The position numbers and the translations under genes were made by a program. Shown here one piece after another: positions 44,176 through 55,218 of a stretch of DNA of 64,000 bases. Every line of letters begins with the position of its first letter. Positions within the stretch are counted from its first letter, which is position 1. The stretch lies in the NCBI RefSeq assembly GCF_006742205.1, contig NZ_AP019721.1:1736001-1800000 (forward strand). The letters run 5' to 3'. Under the pieces are notes generated by a model. It saw nothing but the letters and a program-made list of their open reading frames with translations. It was not told the origin of the DNA and searched no databases. This DNA comes from Staphylococcus epidermidis (GTDB taxonomy: Bacteria; Bacillota; Bacilli; Staphylococcales; Staphylococcaceae).

Positions 44176-44879
44176 TATTTAAGATCCTCCAATTTATTTA
44201 AAAATGTTTGATAAGTTTCAATCAACGAGCCAGTGTTGTTTCTATATACATCTTTATCAAAGTTAGTATCCGTATTTTTATCCCATATTCTACAAGTGTC
44301 AGGAGAGATTTCATCTGCAAGTAAAATTTTTCCACCATTGGTTTTACCAAATTCAACCTTAAAATCTACAAGTCTCAAACTCATTTCATTCATCAATTGA
44401 ATCAGTACTTGATTAATATCTTTTGCCATTTGTTTAAGTTGTTTTATTTCTTCATCGTTCGCTATGCCGAGTAATTTTACATGGTCATCAGTAATAAGCG
44501 GATCATTAAGTTCATCTTTTTTGTAGAAGAATTCTACTAGAGGTTCTTCAAATGTATGCCCCTTTTTAAAACCAAGACGTTTTGTGATCGAACCAGTGGC
44601 AATGTTTCTAACAACAACTTCTAAAGGTATAATATCAACTTGTTGGACGAGTTGTTCTGTTTGTGAAAGTTGTTTAATAAAGTGATTGTCAATATGATTA
44701 TGAGTTAAATAATCAAATATAATAGAAGTAATTTGATTATTTAACTTACCCTTGCCAATCATAGTATCTTTTTTTGCACCGTTTCCTGCTGTTACCTCAT
44801 CTTTATATTCAACTCGTAATTGTCCATCAATATTTGTCGTGAATACTCTTTTAGCTTTACCTTCATATAACAATGACAC
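44175..44879 (-). CDS. purC: SAICAR synthetase
   Basis: Adds aspartate to CAIR using ATP. 234 residues. [11 protein letters not shown] near 3-13 and [16 protein letters not shown] near 86-101 are signature segments. It starts with GTG 44879 directly after the purK stop, with ATG codons only later, so GTG is needed to keep the conserved N-terminus. Confidence 0.96.
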
Positions 44880-46007
44880 TTACTTGTCTCTCCCTTCAAA
44901 TTTCATTAACATATATTGTTCTGTTTGATTGACATCATCCGTCAGTAAAGTCATGTGTCCCATTTTTCTATCAGGTTTTCTTTCTTTCTTACCGTAAATG
45001 TGAATATGCCAATCTGGATGTCTGCTAAATTCATTTTCAAGTAAATCCAAATCGCGACCTAATAAATTCATCATTACTGTTGGCTTTAATAATTCAATAG
45101 CTTGCGGAAGTTTTTGACCAGTTATGGCTAAAATATGTGTATCAAACTGTGAATAATCACAAGCTTCTATAGAATAGTGTCCAGAATTATGTGGTCTTGG
45201 TGCAATTTCATTTACATATAAGTTATTTTCTTTATCAATAAAGAATTCTACTGTAAAGGTTCCCACAAAATGAATTGCGCGAGTGATTTTCTCAACTTCC
45301 TTACGTGCTTCATTTTCTTTATCAGATCTTGCTGGAACGACTGTTTTAAATAATATTTGATTTTGATGTTCATTTTCTTGAAGAGGAAAGTATGTTGTTT
45401 GTTGTTCATTTCCAATTGTTACTGTAAGAGATACTTCCTTTTGAATATCAAGATATTGTTCAGCAACACATTCTTGCTTCTCAACTAGCTGGTATGCTTC
45501 GTCTAATTCCGAATCATTTCTTACCAAAATTTGTCCTTTACCATCATATCCACCAAAACGTGTTTTCACTATGAACGGAAAGCCTAATTTTTCTATGGCT
45601 TTTAATAAGTCTTGATTTGTTTGAATTTGTACAAAAGGAACAATTTGAGTATTTGCTTCTAGTAATGTTTGCTTCTCGGTTAGCCTATCTTGTAATAGTT
45701 CAATAGCTTGGTACCCTTGGGGAATATGATATAACTTAGTGAGTTTTTTTAATTGTTCAGACGAAATATTTTCAAACTCATAAGTAACAACATCAGAATT
45801 TTCACCTAACTGATTTAAAGCTTGCTCATCATCATAATTTGCATGAATAAACTGATGTGCGACATAACGACAAGGACAGTCTTCATTAGGATCTAGGACA
45901 ATCACCTTATAACCCATTTTTTGTGCAGACTGAGCCATCATTTTTCCTAACTGCCCTCCGCCAATGATTCCTATTGTCGCGCCAAATTTAAGTTTACTGA
46001 AGTTCAT
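44880..46007 (-). CDS. purK: N5-carboxyaminoimidazole ribonucleotide synthase
   Basis: ATP-grasp enzyme that carboxylates AIR with bicarbonate, giving the substrate for PurE. 375 residues. The N-terminal [14 protein letters not shown] near 13-26 and the [18 protein letters not shown] segment near 268-285 are characteristic. It overlaps the purE end by 14 bases. Confidence 0.96.
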   Translation of the reverse strand: MNFSKLKFGATIGIIGGGQLGKMMAQSAQKMGYKVIVLDPNEDCPCRYVAHQFIHANYDDEQALNQLGENSDVVTYEFENISSEQLKKLTKLYHIPQGYQAIELLQDRLTEKQTLLEANTQIVPFVQIQTNQDLLKAIEKLGFPFIVKTRFGGYDGKGQILVRNDSELDEAYQLVEKQECVAEQYLDIQKEVSLTVTIGNEQQTTYFPLQENEHQNQILFKTVVPARSDKENEARKEVEKITRAIHFVGTFTVEFFIDKENNLYVNEIAPRPHNSGHYSIEACDYSQFDTHILAITGQKLPQAIELLKPTVMMNLLGRDLDLLENEFSRHPDWHIHIYGKKERKPDRKMGHMTLLTDDVNQTEQYMLMKFEGRDK

Positions 46008-46476
46008 TTTGCATTTCCTCCACTTTTGCGACTAAATATTTTTCATAATTTTCCAAATTATTTTGAACTGATTCATTTGTTATTCCTAACATTCTTGCCG
46101 CTAATATCCCAGCATTTTTAGCACCTGATTTTCCAATTGCTGTGGTTGCAACTGGGATACCACCAGGCATTTGGACGATAGATAGTAATGAATCTAATCC
46201 TTTTAGACTTTTAGATTCAATTGGCACACCAATCACAGGTAATGTTGTCATGGAAGCTACCATTCCAGGTAAGTGTGCTGCTCCCCCTGCACCGGCAATG
46301 ATAATATCAAAACCATTTTGGCGTGCTTGACTAGCGAAATTGAACATCATTTGAGGCGTACGATGAGCTGAAACGACTTTCTTTTCGTACGGTATTTCAA
46401 ATTCTTCAAGCATCGAACAACTTTCTTTCATAATTTTCCAATCTGAGGAACTGCCCATAATGACTGCTACTTTCAC
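45994..46476 (-). CDS. purE: N5-carboxyaminoimidazole ribonucleotide mutase
   Basis: Isomerises the PurK product to CAIR. 160 residues, starting [14 protein letters not shown] after the initiator. The SAHRTP motif near 42-47 and [11 protein letters not shown] near 71-81 form the active site. Two GTG codons are possible; GTG 46476 lies six bases after GAAAGGGTG and gives the family length, whereas GTG 46485 lies inside that site. First gene of the operon. Confidence 0.95.
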   Translation of the reverse strand: MKVAVIMGSSSDWKIMKESCSMLEEFEIPYEKKVVSAHRTPQMMFNFASQARQNGFDIIIAGAGGAAHLPGMVASMTTLPVIGVPIESKSLKGLDSLLSIVQMPGGIPVATTAIGKSGAKNAGILAARMLGITNESVQNNLENYEKYLVAKVEEMQNELQ

Positions 46477-46500
46477 TTTGTACACCCTTTCGAAACTTTT

Positions 46501-46549
46501 GGATTGTTATTAGGAATAGTTGTATATTACACATATAGCATAACAATCC
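46501..46549. repeat. 10-bp inverted repeat across the purE promoter
   Basis: GGATTGTTAT (46501-46510) and ATAACAATCC (46540-46549) are exact reverse complements, 29 bases apart. The right arm overlaps the purE -10 and spacer, and the left arm lies in the early leader. It is not a PurBox sequence. Confidence 0.6.
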
Positions 46550-46565
46550 ATTTGGTATTTTTCAA
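46537..46565 (-). promoter_or_regulatory. purE operon promoter
   Basis: On the minus strand TTGAAA (46565-46560), a 17-base spacer and TATGCT (46542-46537) form a good vegetative promoter about 60 bases before the purE start. Confidence 0.65.
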
Positions 46566-46568
46566 TCA

Positions 46569-46581
46569 AAAATCGAACTTT
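46569..46581. promoter_or_regulatory. Candidate PurR box
   Basis: AAAATCGAACTTT matches the Bacillus PurBox pattern AWWWCCGAACWWT with one mismatch. It lies just upstream of the purE -35 and between the divergent purE and folD, as expected for PurR repression of both. A second, inverted and poorer match starts near 46600. Confidence 0.5.
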
Positions 46582-46680
46582 AACATCAATTTAAATATTA
46601 ATTTACGTCTTTTGACTATCATTTGCTTTTTGATTAATGTTAAAGTTAAGATATTAATTAATAATTAGGAGTGGTTTAAG

Positions 46681-47541
46681 GTGGTTGCTAAAATTTTAGA
46701 TGGTAAACAAATAGCAAAAGAATATAGACAAAGACTTAAAAATCAAGTCAATGACTTAAAAGAATATGGTTTTACTCCAAAATTATCAGTCATATTAGTT
46801 GGTAATGATGGTGCAAGCCAAAGTTATGTAAAATCAAAGAAAAAAGCAGCAGAAAAAATTGGAATGATATCAGAAATTATTCACTTAGACGAATCCACAT
46901 CAGAAGAAGTAGTTTTAAGCGAACTTAATCGATTAAACAATGACGATACTGTTAGTGGTATTTTAGTTCAAGTACCATTACCTAAACAGGTAAGCGAACA
47001 AAAAGTACTTGAAGCTATCAATCCGGAAAAAGATGTAGATGGTTTCCATCCAATTAATATTGGAAAATTGTATATTGATGAGCAAACCTTTGTACCATGT
47101 ACACCCCTGGGTATTATGGAAATTTTAAAACACGCAGATATTAATTTAGAAGGAAAAAATGCAGTTGTTATTGGTCGTAGTCATATTGTTGGCCAACCTG
47201 TTTCAAAGTTATTGTTGCAAGCTAACGCAACTGTTACGATTTTACATTCACGTACAAAAAATATGAATGCACACTTAAAACAAGCAGATGTGATTGTTAG
47301 CGCAGTAGGACAACCTGGTTTAGTTACTAAAGAAAATGTCAAAAAAGGCGCAGTAATTATAGATGTTGGTAATACACCTGATGAAAATGGAAAATTAAAA
47401 GGAGATGTAGCATATGATGAAATAAAAGAAATAGCTAGTGCAATTACTCCAGTACCAGGTGGTGTTGGTCCTTTAACTATTACAATGGTACTTAATAATA
47501 CACTTCTTGCAGAGAAATTAAGACGTGGCTTAACAAAATAA
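46681..47541 (+). CDS. folD: Methylenetetrahydrofolate dehydrogenase / cyclohydrolase
   Basis: Bifunctional enzyme making 10-formyl-THF, the one-carbon donor for PurN and PurH. 286 residues. The catalytic Lys region [14 protein letters not shown] is near 49-62, QVPLPKQ near 98-104, and the NADP-binding [11 protein letters not shown] near 164-174. It starts at GTG 46681 with AGGAGTGG upstream. It is divergent from purE across a 200-base promoter region with a PurBox-like site, which suggests joint purine control. Confidence 0.97.
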   Translation: MVAKILDGKQIAKEYRQRLKNQVNDLKEYGFTPKLSVILVGNDGASQSYVKSKKKAAEKIGMISEIIHLDESTSEEVVLSELNRLNNDDTVSGILVQVPLPKQVSEQKVLEAINPEKDVDGFHPINIGKLYIDEQTFVPCTPLGIMEILKHADINLEGKNAVVIGRSHIVGQPVSKLLLQANATVTILHSRTKNMNAHLKQADVIVSAVGQPGLVTKENVKKGAVIIDVGNTPDENGKLKGDVAYDEIKEIASAITPVPGGVGPLTITMVLNNTLLAEKLRRGLTK

Positions 47542-47549
47542 TATCAGTG

Positions 47550-47588
47550 AAAAAGCCCGTGACATGAATATGTAGTCATGGACTTTTT
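47550..47588 (+). terminator. Terminator of folD
   Basis: AAAAAGCCCGTGAC and GTCATGGACTTTTT pair with one mismatch and one wobble, followed by T residues. The rest of 47589-47913 is AT-rich and shows no gene. Confidence 0.75.
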
Positions 47589-47913
47589 CTGTCTTACTTT
47601 CAACACATGAATGAGTTGAACATAAGTTTATGAGTTGATTTTATTATATTTTTTTTATTAATCATTTAAATATAACAACGAATTTTCGTCTAATTCACAA
47701 TACTTATTAATTGAACACTTAACTTTGAATTCAGTTTCAGTAAATGTTTTCAAACAATTCACAATTTACATAATCTTTATCAAAGTTTCATAAAAAAGGA
47801 TTTAATTTTTATGTTGATTGAGTTATATTAAGACCATAGTATGATGTCGACAAAATAAAAATAGGGTATATTAAACTTAAATTATAGATGATTCAATAGA
47901 CGGAGGTTAAGTT

Positions 47914-48231
47914 ATGAACAAATTACTACAGTCATTATCAGCACTTGGAGTTTCAGCTACATTAGTGACACCCAATTTAAATGCAGAAGCCACTACTAAT
48001 ACTGAACCTCAATTAAAAGGTGTTAACGATATCGTTATTGAAAAAGGACAAGAATATAATTTACTTAAAGGCATAAGTGCTTACGATAAAGAAGACGGCG
48101 ATCTTACTCATAAAATCAAAATTGATGGTCAAGTTGATACATCCAAAGCAGGTAAGTATAAAGTAAAATATCAAGTTACCGATTCTGATGGTGCTGAAAA
48201 AACTTCTATAAGAAATATTGAAGTAAAATGA
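47914..48231 (+). CDS. Small secreted protein with bacterial Ig-like (DUF5011-type) domain
   Basis: 105-residue precursor. The N-terminal signal peptide MNKLLQSLSALGVSATLVT is followed by a probable cleavage after LNAEA near residue 26. The mature part is one Ig-like beta domain. GISAYDKEDGDLTHKIKIDG and the end GKYKVKYQVTDSDG resemble the DUF5011/HYR-type folds of surface proteins. There is no LPXTG sorting signal or membrane anchor, so it should be released. Function is unknown. The RBS GGAGGTTAAGTT is good. In S. aureus a related gene also lies next to qox, by memory. Confidence 0.72.
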   Translation: MNKLLQSLSALGVSATLVTPNLNAEATTNTEPQLKGVNDIVIEKGQEYNLLKGISAYDKEDGDLTHKIKIDGQVDTSKAGKYKVKYQVTDSDGAEKTSIRNIEVK

Positions 48232-48307
48232 ACCTCTCCTCTTAATCACACATAATCTTTGTTTAATTTCTACCTATTATATATTTTAATGAGCTATAAA
48301 TTACGAG

Positions 48308-48348
48308 AACGCTTATACAAAAATTAATTGTATAAGCGTTTATTTTTT
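48308..48348 (+). terminator. Terminator after the Ig-like protein gene
   Basis: AACGCTTATACAA and TTGTATAAGCGTT form a perfect 13-bp stem followed by a long T-run. Bases 48349-48769 hold no credible gene. A TTGAAC and a TGTAAT 18 bases apart near 48690-48715 could be the qox promoter. Confidence 0.88.
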
Positions 48349-48769
48349 TGTGATTAAAAATTATTTTATATGACTATGCATCACTTAAAAGAACATTCAA
48401 TCAATAAACTAAAACAATATATCCTACTATTAACCTACCTAAAATCAGACACATCTTATAGACATATTATTCAACTTAATTCTTTCTATATAAGATCATA
48501 TTTTTCTATAAGTAATATTCTTTTTTTGTATCTAATTGATAAGATTTATCAATAATGTGTTGTATTACATGTAATTTTGCTAAATTTGTCTATTTTCACA
48601 AAATGTACACATAATTTTAACAAATCTTACAAACCCCGTCATATCTAGGACTAACAGACCTCAATTATATAAATAAGTAATTTTTTTTGAACATACTCTT
48701 GTAAATATTGTGTAATAAACTAAAATTATTGGTAAGCCCTACATTTGTAGTATTAGGAGGTCAAAAAAA

Positions 48770-49894
48770 GTGTCAAAATTTAAGTCTTTGCTTCTATTAT
48801 TTGGCACACTAATTTTACTTAGTGGTTGTTCAAATATAGAAGTTTTTAATGCAAAAGGGCCAGTAGCAAGCAGTCAGAAGTTCTTGATTATCTATTCAAT
48901 AATTTTCATGCTTGTTATTGTTGCTGTAGTGCTTTCCATGTTCGCTATTTTTATTTTTAAATATAGCTACAAAAAGAATAGCGAATCTGGTAAGATGCAC
49001 CACAATTCTCTAATTGAAACAATTTGGTTTGTGGTACCTATTTTAATCGTAATTGCTTTAGCTATTCCTACAGTTAAAACTTTATACGATTATGAAAAAC
49101 CACCAGAAAAAGACAAAGATCCACTTGTCGTTTACGCAGTAAGTGCTGGCTATAAATGGTTCTTTGCCTACCCTGATCAACATATTGAAACTGTTAACAC
49201 ATTAACAATTCCTAAAGATCGACCAGTTGTATTCAAGCTTCAATCTATGGATACAATGACAAGTTTCTGGATTCCACAATTAGGTGGTCAGAAATATGCC
49301 ATGACTGGTATGACTATGAATTGGACTTTAACAGCTGATCAATTAGGTACTTTCAGAGGTCGTAACTCAAACTTCAATGGTGAGGGATTCTCTCGTCAAA
49401 CATTTAAAGTTCACTCTGTAAGTCAAAATGATTTTGATAAGTGGGTAAAAGAGGCTAAAGGTAAGAAAACTTTAAGTCAAGATACTTTTGACAAGCAACT
49501 CTTACCAAGCACATCTAACAAAGAATTAACATTTAGTGGAACTCATATGGCGTTTGTTGACCCTGCGGCTGATCCAGAGTATATCTTCTACGCTTACAAA
49601 CGTTACAACTTTGAACAAAAAGATCCTAACTTCACAGCTGAAGAGGATTTATACAAAGATGTAAAAGATAAACCAATCAAACCTGCTCGTAAGGTTCATA
49701 TAACAAACCCTAACTATGAACGTCACGGTATGAAACCTATGATTCTCGGCAACAATGAAAAATACGATAATGAGTTCAAAAAAGAAGAGGATCATAACTC
49801 TAAAGAAATGGAAAAAATTTCTAAGGGAGCAAAAGACGAAAATGCGTCTAAACTTCACAAAAAAGAACACGATGATCATGGAGGTGGACATTAA
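48770..49894 (+). CDS. qoxA: Cytochrome aa3 quinol oxidase subunit II
   Basis: Subunit II of the proton-pumping quinol oxidase. 374-residue lipoprotein with lipobox LSGC (Cys20), two membrane helices (about 39-61 and 78-100) and an extracellular cupredoxin domain. The CuA ligands of cytochrome c oxidases are absent, as expected for a quinol oxidase. A long acidic/lysine/histidine-rich tail follows. The start codon is GTG behind AGGAGG. Its stop overlaps qoxB by one base. Confidence 0.95.
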
Positions 49895-51882
49895 TGAATT
49901 TTCCATGGGATCAACTACTAGTTAAAGGAAATTGGATGATTATCTCAGCACAAATTGCTGCGCCATTCTTAGTCATCGGCCTTATAGCAGTTATATCTTA
50001 TTTCAAATTATGGAAATATCTATATAAAGAATGGTTCACATCCGTAGACCATAAAAAAATCGGTATCATGTATTTAATTTCTGCCGTATTAATGTTCGTT
50101 CGTGGTGGTATCGATGCGTTAATGTTACGTACTCAATTAACAATTCCAGATAACAAATTCTTGGAAGCAAACCACTATAATGAAGTATTTACTACGCACG
50201 GCGTAATTATGATTATATTTATGGCTATGCCATTTATCTTTGGTTTATGGAATGTTGTTATTCCATTACAACTTGGTGCACGCGATGTTGCCTTCCCTGT
50301 AATGAATAACGTTAGTTTCTGGCTATTCTTCGCTGGTATGATTTTATTCAACCTATCATTTATTGTAGGTGGATCACCAGCTGCTGGTTGGACTAACTAC
50401 GCACCACTTGCTGGTGAATTCAGTCCAGGTCCAGGTGTTAACTATTATTTAATTGCAATTCAAATATCTGGTATCGGATCGTTAATGACTGGTATCAACT
50501 TCTTTGTTACGATTCTAAGATGTAAAACTCCAACAATGAAGTTTATGCAAATGCCAATGTTCAGTGTAACAACATTCATTACAACATTAATCGTTATATT
50601 AGCATTCCCAGTGTTCACTGTAGCACTTGCTTTAATGACTGCTGATAGAATTTTTGGAACTCAGTTCTTCACTGTAGCAAATGGCGGTATGCCAATGCTT
50701 TGGGCAAACTTCTTCTGGGTATGGGGGCACCCTGAAGTTTATATCGTTATTTTGCCAGCATTCGGTATGTACTCAGAAATCATCCCTACTTTTGCCCGTA
50801 AACGTTTATTCGGTCATCAAAGTATGATTTGGGCAACTGCAGGTATCGCATTCTTAAGTTTCTTAGTTTGGGTTCACCATTTCTTCACTATGGGTAATGG
50901 TGCGTTAATTAACTCATTCTTCTCTATCTCAACAATGTTAATCGGTGTTCCAACCGGAGTTAAACTATTTAACTGGTTGCTCACATTATACAAAGGTAGA
51001 ATTACATTTGAGTCACCTATGCTATTCTCATTAGCATTCATCCCTAACTTCTTATTAGGAGGGGTTACTGGTGTAATGCTTGCAATGGCATCAGCTGACT
51101 ATCAATATCACAACACTTATTTCTTAGTAGCTCACTTCCACTATACATTGGTTACTGGTGTAGTATTTGCCTGCTTAGCTGGTTTAATCTTCTGGTATCC
51201 AAAAATGATGGGCTACAAGTTAAATGAAACATTAAACAAATGGTGCTTCTGGTTCTTCATGATCGGATTTAACGTTTGTTTCTTACCACAATTCATTCTA
51301 GGTTTAGATGGTATGCCACGTCGTCTATACACTTACATGCCTTCTGATGGTTGGTGGTTACTAAACTTCATCTCAACTATCGGTGCAGTATTGATGGCAA
51401 TTGGATTCTTATTCCTAGTTGCAAGTATCGTTTATAGTCATATCAAAGCTCCACGTGAAGCTACTGGAGATAACTGGGATGGACTTGGTCGTACTTTAGA
51501 ATGGTCTACAGCATCAGCTATTCCACCTAAATACAACTTTGCTATCACTCCTGATTGGAATGACTACGATACATTCGTTGATATGAAAGAACATGGTCGT
51601 CATTATTTAGACAACCATAACTACAAAGATATTCATATGCCAAACAATACTCCAGTAGGATTCTGGATGGGTATATTTATGACTATTGGTGGTTTCTTCT
51701 TAATCTTCGAATCTATTGTTCCAGCACTTATCTGTTTAGCAGGTATCTTCATTACTATGATTTGGAGAAGTTTCCAAATTGATCATGGTTACCACATCCC
51801 TGCTTCAGAAGTTGCAGAAACTGAAGCTCGTTTAAGAGAAGCTCGAATTAAAGAAAGGGAGGCTGTAAGTCATGAGTCATGA
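49894..51882 (+). CDS. qoxB: Cytochrome aa3 quinol oxidase subunit I
   Basis: Catalytic haem-copper subunit, 662 residues and about 14 to 15 helices. WGHPEVY near 283-289 has the CuB histidine and the cross-linked tyrosine, WVHHFFT near 332-338 gives two more CuB histidines, and HFHYTLV near 420 holds the haem ligands. It overlaps qoxA by one base and qoxC by 11. It reduces oxygen to water with quinol and pumps protons. Confidence 0.97.
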   Translation: MNFPWDQLLVKGNWMIISAQIAAPFLVIGLIAVISYFKLWKYLYKEWFTSVDHKKIGIMYLISAVLMFVRGGIDALMLRTQLTIPDNKFLEANHYNEVFTTHGVIMIIFMAMPFIFGLWNVVIPLQLGARDVAFPVMNNVSFWLFFAGMILFNLSFIVGGSPAAGWTNYAPLAGEFSPGPGVNYYLIAIQISGIGSLMTGINFFVTILRCKTPTMKFMQMPMFSVTTFITTLIVILAFPVFTVALALMTADRIFGTQFFTVANGGMPMLWANFFWVWGHPEVYIVILPAFGMYSEIIPTFARKRLFGHQSMIWATAGIAFLSFLVWVHHFFTMGNGALINSFFSISTMLIGVPTGVKLFNWLLTLYKGRITFESPMLFSLAFIPNFLLGGVTGVMLAMASADYQYHNTYFLVAHFHYTLVTGVVFACLAGLIFWYPKMMGYKLNETLNKWCFWFFMIGFNVCFLPQFILGLDGMPRRLYTYMPSDGWWLLNFISTIGAVLMAIGFLFLVASIVYSHIKAPREATGDNWDGLGRTLEWSTASAIPPKYNFAITPDWNDYDTFVDMKEHGRHYLDNHNYKDIHMPNNTPVGFWMGIFMTIGGFFLIFESIVPALICLAGIFITMIWRSFQIDHGYHIPASEVAETEARLREARIKEREAVSHES

Positions 51883-52477
51883 TGCAAATACTATTGATTC
51901 TCGTACACACGAAGGCGAATTAAATAAACTTGGCTTTTGGATTTTCCTTACAGCTGAATTTGCGTTATTCGGTACCCTATTTGCAACGTTATTAACGTTA
52001 CAACATGGTGGCGGATATGGCGGTAAATTAACTACCGACTTATTCGAATTACATTTGATTTTAATAATGACTTTTGCATTATTAATTAGTTCTTATACTT
52101 GTGGTATTGCAATTTATTACATGCGACAAGAAAAACAAAACTTAATGATGTTTTGGATGATTATCACAGTTATCCTAGGTCTTGTATTCGTAGGTTTCGA
52201 AATTTACGAATTCGCACACTATGCTTCTGAAGGTGTTAACCCAACTATTGGCTCCTTCTGGTCTAGTTTCTTTATACTACTAGGTACGCACGGTGCACAC
52301 GTATCATTAGGTATTGTTTGGGTTATTTGTTTGTTAATTCAAATCGGCACTCGTGGTTTGGATTCATACAATGCTCCTAAATTATTTATAGTAAGTTTAT
52401 ACTGGCACTTCTTAGATGTTGTTTGGGTCTTCATCTTTACTGCCGTATATATGATAGGGATGGTGTATAGCGGATGA
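51872..52477 (+). CDS. qoxC: Cytochrome aa3 quinol oxidase subunit III
   Basis: 201 residues with five helices, the short form of subunit [23 protein letters not shown] near 20-39 and the [13 protein letters not shown] segment near 137-149 are typical. GGAGG precedes the ATG within the end of qoxB. Overlaps qoxD by four bases (ATGA). Confidence 0.95.
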   Translation: MSHDANTIDSRTHEGELNKLGFWIFLTAEFALFGTLFATLLTLQHGGGYGGKLTTDLFELHLILIMTFALLISSYTCGIAIYYMRQEKQNLMMFWMIITVILGLVFVGFEIYEFAHYASEGVNPTIGSFWSSFFILLGTHGAHVSLGIVWVICLLIQIGTRGLDSYNAPKLFIVSLYWHFLDVVWVFIFTAVYMIGMVYSG

Positions 52478-52764
52478 ATACAATCGTAAAACATACAGTA
52501 GGTTTTATTGCTTCTATCGTACTAACGCTTTTAGCAGTTTTTGTAACTCTATACACTAATATGACATTCCATGCTAAGGTAACTATCATCTTTGGTTTTG
52601 CTTTCATTCAAGCTGCCCTTCAATTATTAATGTTCATGCATTTAACTGAAGGTAAAGATGGACGTTTACAATCGTTCAAAGTTATCTTTGCAATTATCAT
52701 TACTTTAGTAACTGTTATCGGAACATACTGGGTAATGCAAGGTGGACACTCTTCTCACTTATAA
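52474..52764 (+). CDS. qoxD: Cytochrome aa3 quinol oxidase subunit IV
   Basis: 96-residue small subunit with three helices; [16 protein letters not shown] near 47-62 is the family core. It is the last gene of qoxABCD, followed about 85 bases later by a strong terminator. Confidence 0.93.
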   Translation: MNTIVKHTVGFIASIVLTLLAVFVTLYTNMTFHAKVTIIFGFAFIQAALQLLMFMHLTEGKDGRLQSFKVIFAIIITLVTVIGTYWVMQGGHSSHL

Positions 52765-52847
52765 AGATGAGTTTTCCAGGGTTGATTTCAATAAAGAATG
52801 AATTTGAATATATTTGTTCTTTATTGATTCATTTCCACCTTATATGT

Positions 52848-52885
52848 AAAGAGCCTGAGACTTTTAAGTCTCAGGCTCTTTTTAT
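52848..52885 (+). terminator. Terminator of qoxABCD
   Basis: AAAGAGCCTGAGACTT and AAGTCTCAGGCTCTTT form a perfect 16-bp stem followed by T residues. Confidence 0.93.
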
Positions 52886-52950
52886 TTCGTTATCGTAACA
52901 ATCCCATACCATGTTATGCTTTAATTATTATGAAATACGGAGATGATGAT

Positions 52951-53859
52951 ATGTCTATTCCCATTATAATTGATACTGATCCTGGTATAGATGATGCTAC
53001 AGCAATTAGTATCGCACTTTCACACCCTCAATTTGACGTTAAAATGATATCAACTGTGAATGGTAATGTAGGTATTGAGAAAACGACAGCAAATGCATTA
53101 AAGCTAAAAAGGTTTTTTAATAGTTCTGTTCCTGTACATAGAGGGGCATCCCAACCATTGATTAATGACATCTTTGAAGCTACATCAATTCATGGTGAGT
53201 CTGGTATGGATGGTTACGAGTTTCCACAAATAAATCAAGATGATTTAACATCAATTCATGCAGTTGAAGCAATGAGAAATCTATTAGTAAATACTCAAGA
53301 ACCTTTAACCTTGATTGCCATAGGTCCACTAACAAATATCGCTATTCTTTTAACTAGTTATCCCGAAGTTCAACCATTTATTAAGGAAATTGTTTTAATG
53401 GGTGGTAGTACCGGTAGAGGTAATGTAACGCCTTTAGCTGAATTTAATATATATTGTGATCCAGAAGCTGCTCAAATTGTATTTAACTCTGGATTACCTT
53501 TGACTATGATTGGTCTTGATTTGGCTCGTGAAGCATTGTTTACTCACCATTTTGTAAAAGACTTCAAAGATACAAATGCAACTTCAAACATGTTATATAA
53601 TTTATTTCAGCACTATAAGAGTGAAGATTTTGAAATAGGATTTAAATTATACGATGTATTCACTATATTATATTTGTTGGATCCAGAAGCCTTTAATGTC
53701 AAGGAGGCGTATACTCAAATAGAATTAAATGGCAACTTTACAAGGGGAGCCACAGTGGTAGACTTTAATATGGAGCATCCCAATTGTACAGTTGTTTTAA
53801 GTCCTGTTGAAAGACAGTATGAGGATTTATTCTTAAACGCCCTTTCTTATTGTAAATAA
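52951..53859 (+). CDS. Inosine-uridine preferring nucleoside hydrolase family protein
   Basis: Splits ribonucleosides to base and ribose for salvage. The calcium-binding DTDPGIDDA motif is near 8-16, NGNVGIEKT near 39-47, and EFNIYCDPEAA near 167-177, all conserved. The frame opens at 52930, but ATG 52951 (MSIPIIIDTDPG) follows GGAGATGATG and gives 302 residues. The specificity (purine or pyrimidine) cannot be told from this. Single gene, convergent with fmtA. Confidence 0.9.
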   Translation: MSIPIIIDTDPGIDDATAISIALSHPQFDVKMISTVNGNVGIEKTTANALKLKRFFNSSVPVHRGASQPLINDIFEATSIHGESGMDGYEFPQINQDDLTSIHAVEAMRNLLVNTQEPLTLIAIGPLTNIAILLTSYPEVQPFIKEIVLMGGSTGRGNVTPLAEFNIYCDPEAAQIVFNSGLPLTMIGLDLAREALFTHHFVKDFKDTNATSNMLYNLFQHYKSEDFEIGFKLYDVFTILYLLDPEAFNVKEAYTQIELNGNFTRGATVVDFNMEHPNCTVVLSPVERQYEDLFLNALSYCK

Positions 53860-53900
53860 TTAAATTGCAATTTGAATGTTATTTTATTAATCATATAACA

Positions 53901-53939
53901 AATGCCCGGTTACACTTCAGATTGAAGTTCCGGGCATTC
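53901..53939. terminator. Hairpin between nucleoside hydrolase and fmtA
   Basis: AATGCCCGG and CCGGGCATT pair, and an inner ACTTCA/TGAAGT extends the stem. No long T-run follows on either strand, so it is a moderate bidirectional terminator. Confidence 0.6.
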
Positions 53940-54015
53940 GTTATATATAATTTATTGAAGACTAACCTTGTAAATATGGAATAACGAGTCTAATCCATTA
54001 TTAACAAAATTACAA

Positions 54016-55218
54016 TTACTCAACTTTAACACCTGCTGTATTATAAGGCTTTTTCTGGTCAAGAATATTATAGAAAATGTGTCTCATTTTGTCTTCATTA
54101 CTCACTAATCCAGGTGTATTACTTACATTCGTCCCTAAAATGACAATATACCGATCATTAAAGTAAACAGTAAAAATTTGACCAAAGAATACCCCGTTGA
54201 CTCTATTTAAATACGGAGTTATGTAAAAACCATATCTATATTCTTCTGGATATTCTTGAGTTCCAAATTCATGTAAAATAGGTCGAGTTTGACGTGCATT
54301 AAAGATTTTATTTTGTTGTAACGTATAAATTAATTTGCCCATATCATGTGGCGTCATATATAAATTACCAGCTCCATAATATTGATCTAATATATTAGGT
54401 TTAAGGAATGAAAAAGTATTATTTTTAAACTTATAGCCTTTTGCCATCTCACTTTGAAGAGGTTTCTCGTCATAAAAAGCAGTATGTTTGAGATTATATT
54501 TATTACCTAATCGTTCATAATAATTTTTAACATATGGTTTTCCAGTAACATTTTCAATAACTTTAGCTAAAACTAAATAATTAGCATCATTATATTGATG
54601 CTTATGATAAACTGTATCATCAATACCTCGAGCTTGAATTGCTCTAACAGCCTGTTCTAAATTTTTGATATTAGTTGAAGCTTCATATTTATATAGTCCA
54701 CTTTTATGTAACATTAAATCTTTAATTGTAATTTCTTTATTTGTTTTAAACCAAGGAATATATTTAGTGACTGAATCTTGCAAATTCACTTTATTTTCGA
54801 CTTCAAGTTGCTTCAGCATTAAACCTGTTGTAAATTTTTGCGCTGATCCTATTAAATACATTGTATTTGCAGTGTTCTTTTTGCCTTTCTCTATATCTTG
54901 ATAACCATATCCTTTATTCATTTTAACTTTTCCATTATCAAATACAGCTACAGTTCCATTAAATTGAGTTTTTTCTAAATATTTGTTTATCGATTTGGAA
55001 GTAGGATCTTTTTTATCATATTTAGTCTTTATTTTTTTAGGTTTCTCAACAGTCTTATCTCTCTTTTCTATATAATTCGTATTTCCACTTTCTTGACTTA
55101 ACGTTTGTTTTTTTAATTCTAGGTGTCTTGTCCATTCAACACCTAATATACCTATTGACACGACTAAAGTTAATAATACGATAATAAAAAATACGATTTT
55201 AAATTTATTTAATTTCAT
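54016..55218 (-). CDS. fmtA: FmtA: teichoic acid D-alanine esterase, beta-lactamase-fold
   Basis: Membrane-anchored serine enzyme of the penicillin-binding beta-lactamase fold. The S. aureus homologue removes D-Ala from teichoic acids and influences methicillin resistance and autolysis. A signal anchor spans about 9-28. The nucleophile is in SAQK (125-128, SxxK motif), YNDANYLVL supplies the SxN-equivalent YxN, and the C-terminal AGNLYMTP region is conserved. The frame extends six codons further to a GTG, but ATG 55218 gives 400 residues, the normal length. Divergent from lcpB across an 800-base gap. Confidence 0.92.
   Translation of the reverse strand: MKLNKFKIVFFIIVLLTLVVSIGILGVEWTRHLELKKQTLSQESGNTNYIEKRDKTVEKPKKIKTKYDKKDPTSKSINKYLEKTQFNGTVAVFDNGKVKMNKGYGYQDIEKGKKNTANTMYLIGSAQKFTTGLMLKQLEVENKVNLQDSVTKYIPWFKTNKEITIKDLMLHKSGLYKYEASTNIKNLEQAVRAIQARGIDDTVYHKHQYNDANYLVLAKVIENVTGKPYVKNYYERLGNKYNLKHTAFYDEKPLQSEMAKGYKFKNNTFSFLKPNILDQYYGAGNLYMTPHDMGKLIYTLQQNKIFNARQTRPILHEFGTQEYPEEYRYGFYITPYLNRVNGVFFGQIFTVYFNDRYIVILGTNVSNTPGLVSNEDKMRHIFYNILDQKKPYNTAGVKVE

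Noticed and set aside
48370..48555. 61-codon frame after the Ig-like protein gene
   Set aside because: It begins downstream of a terminator, has no Shine-Dalgarno site and has the I/Y/L-rich composition expected of AT-rich noncoding DNA.
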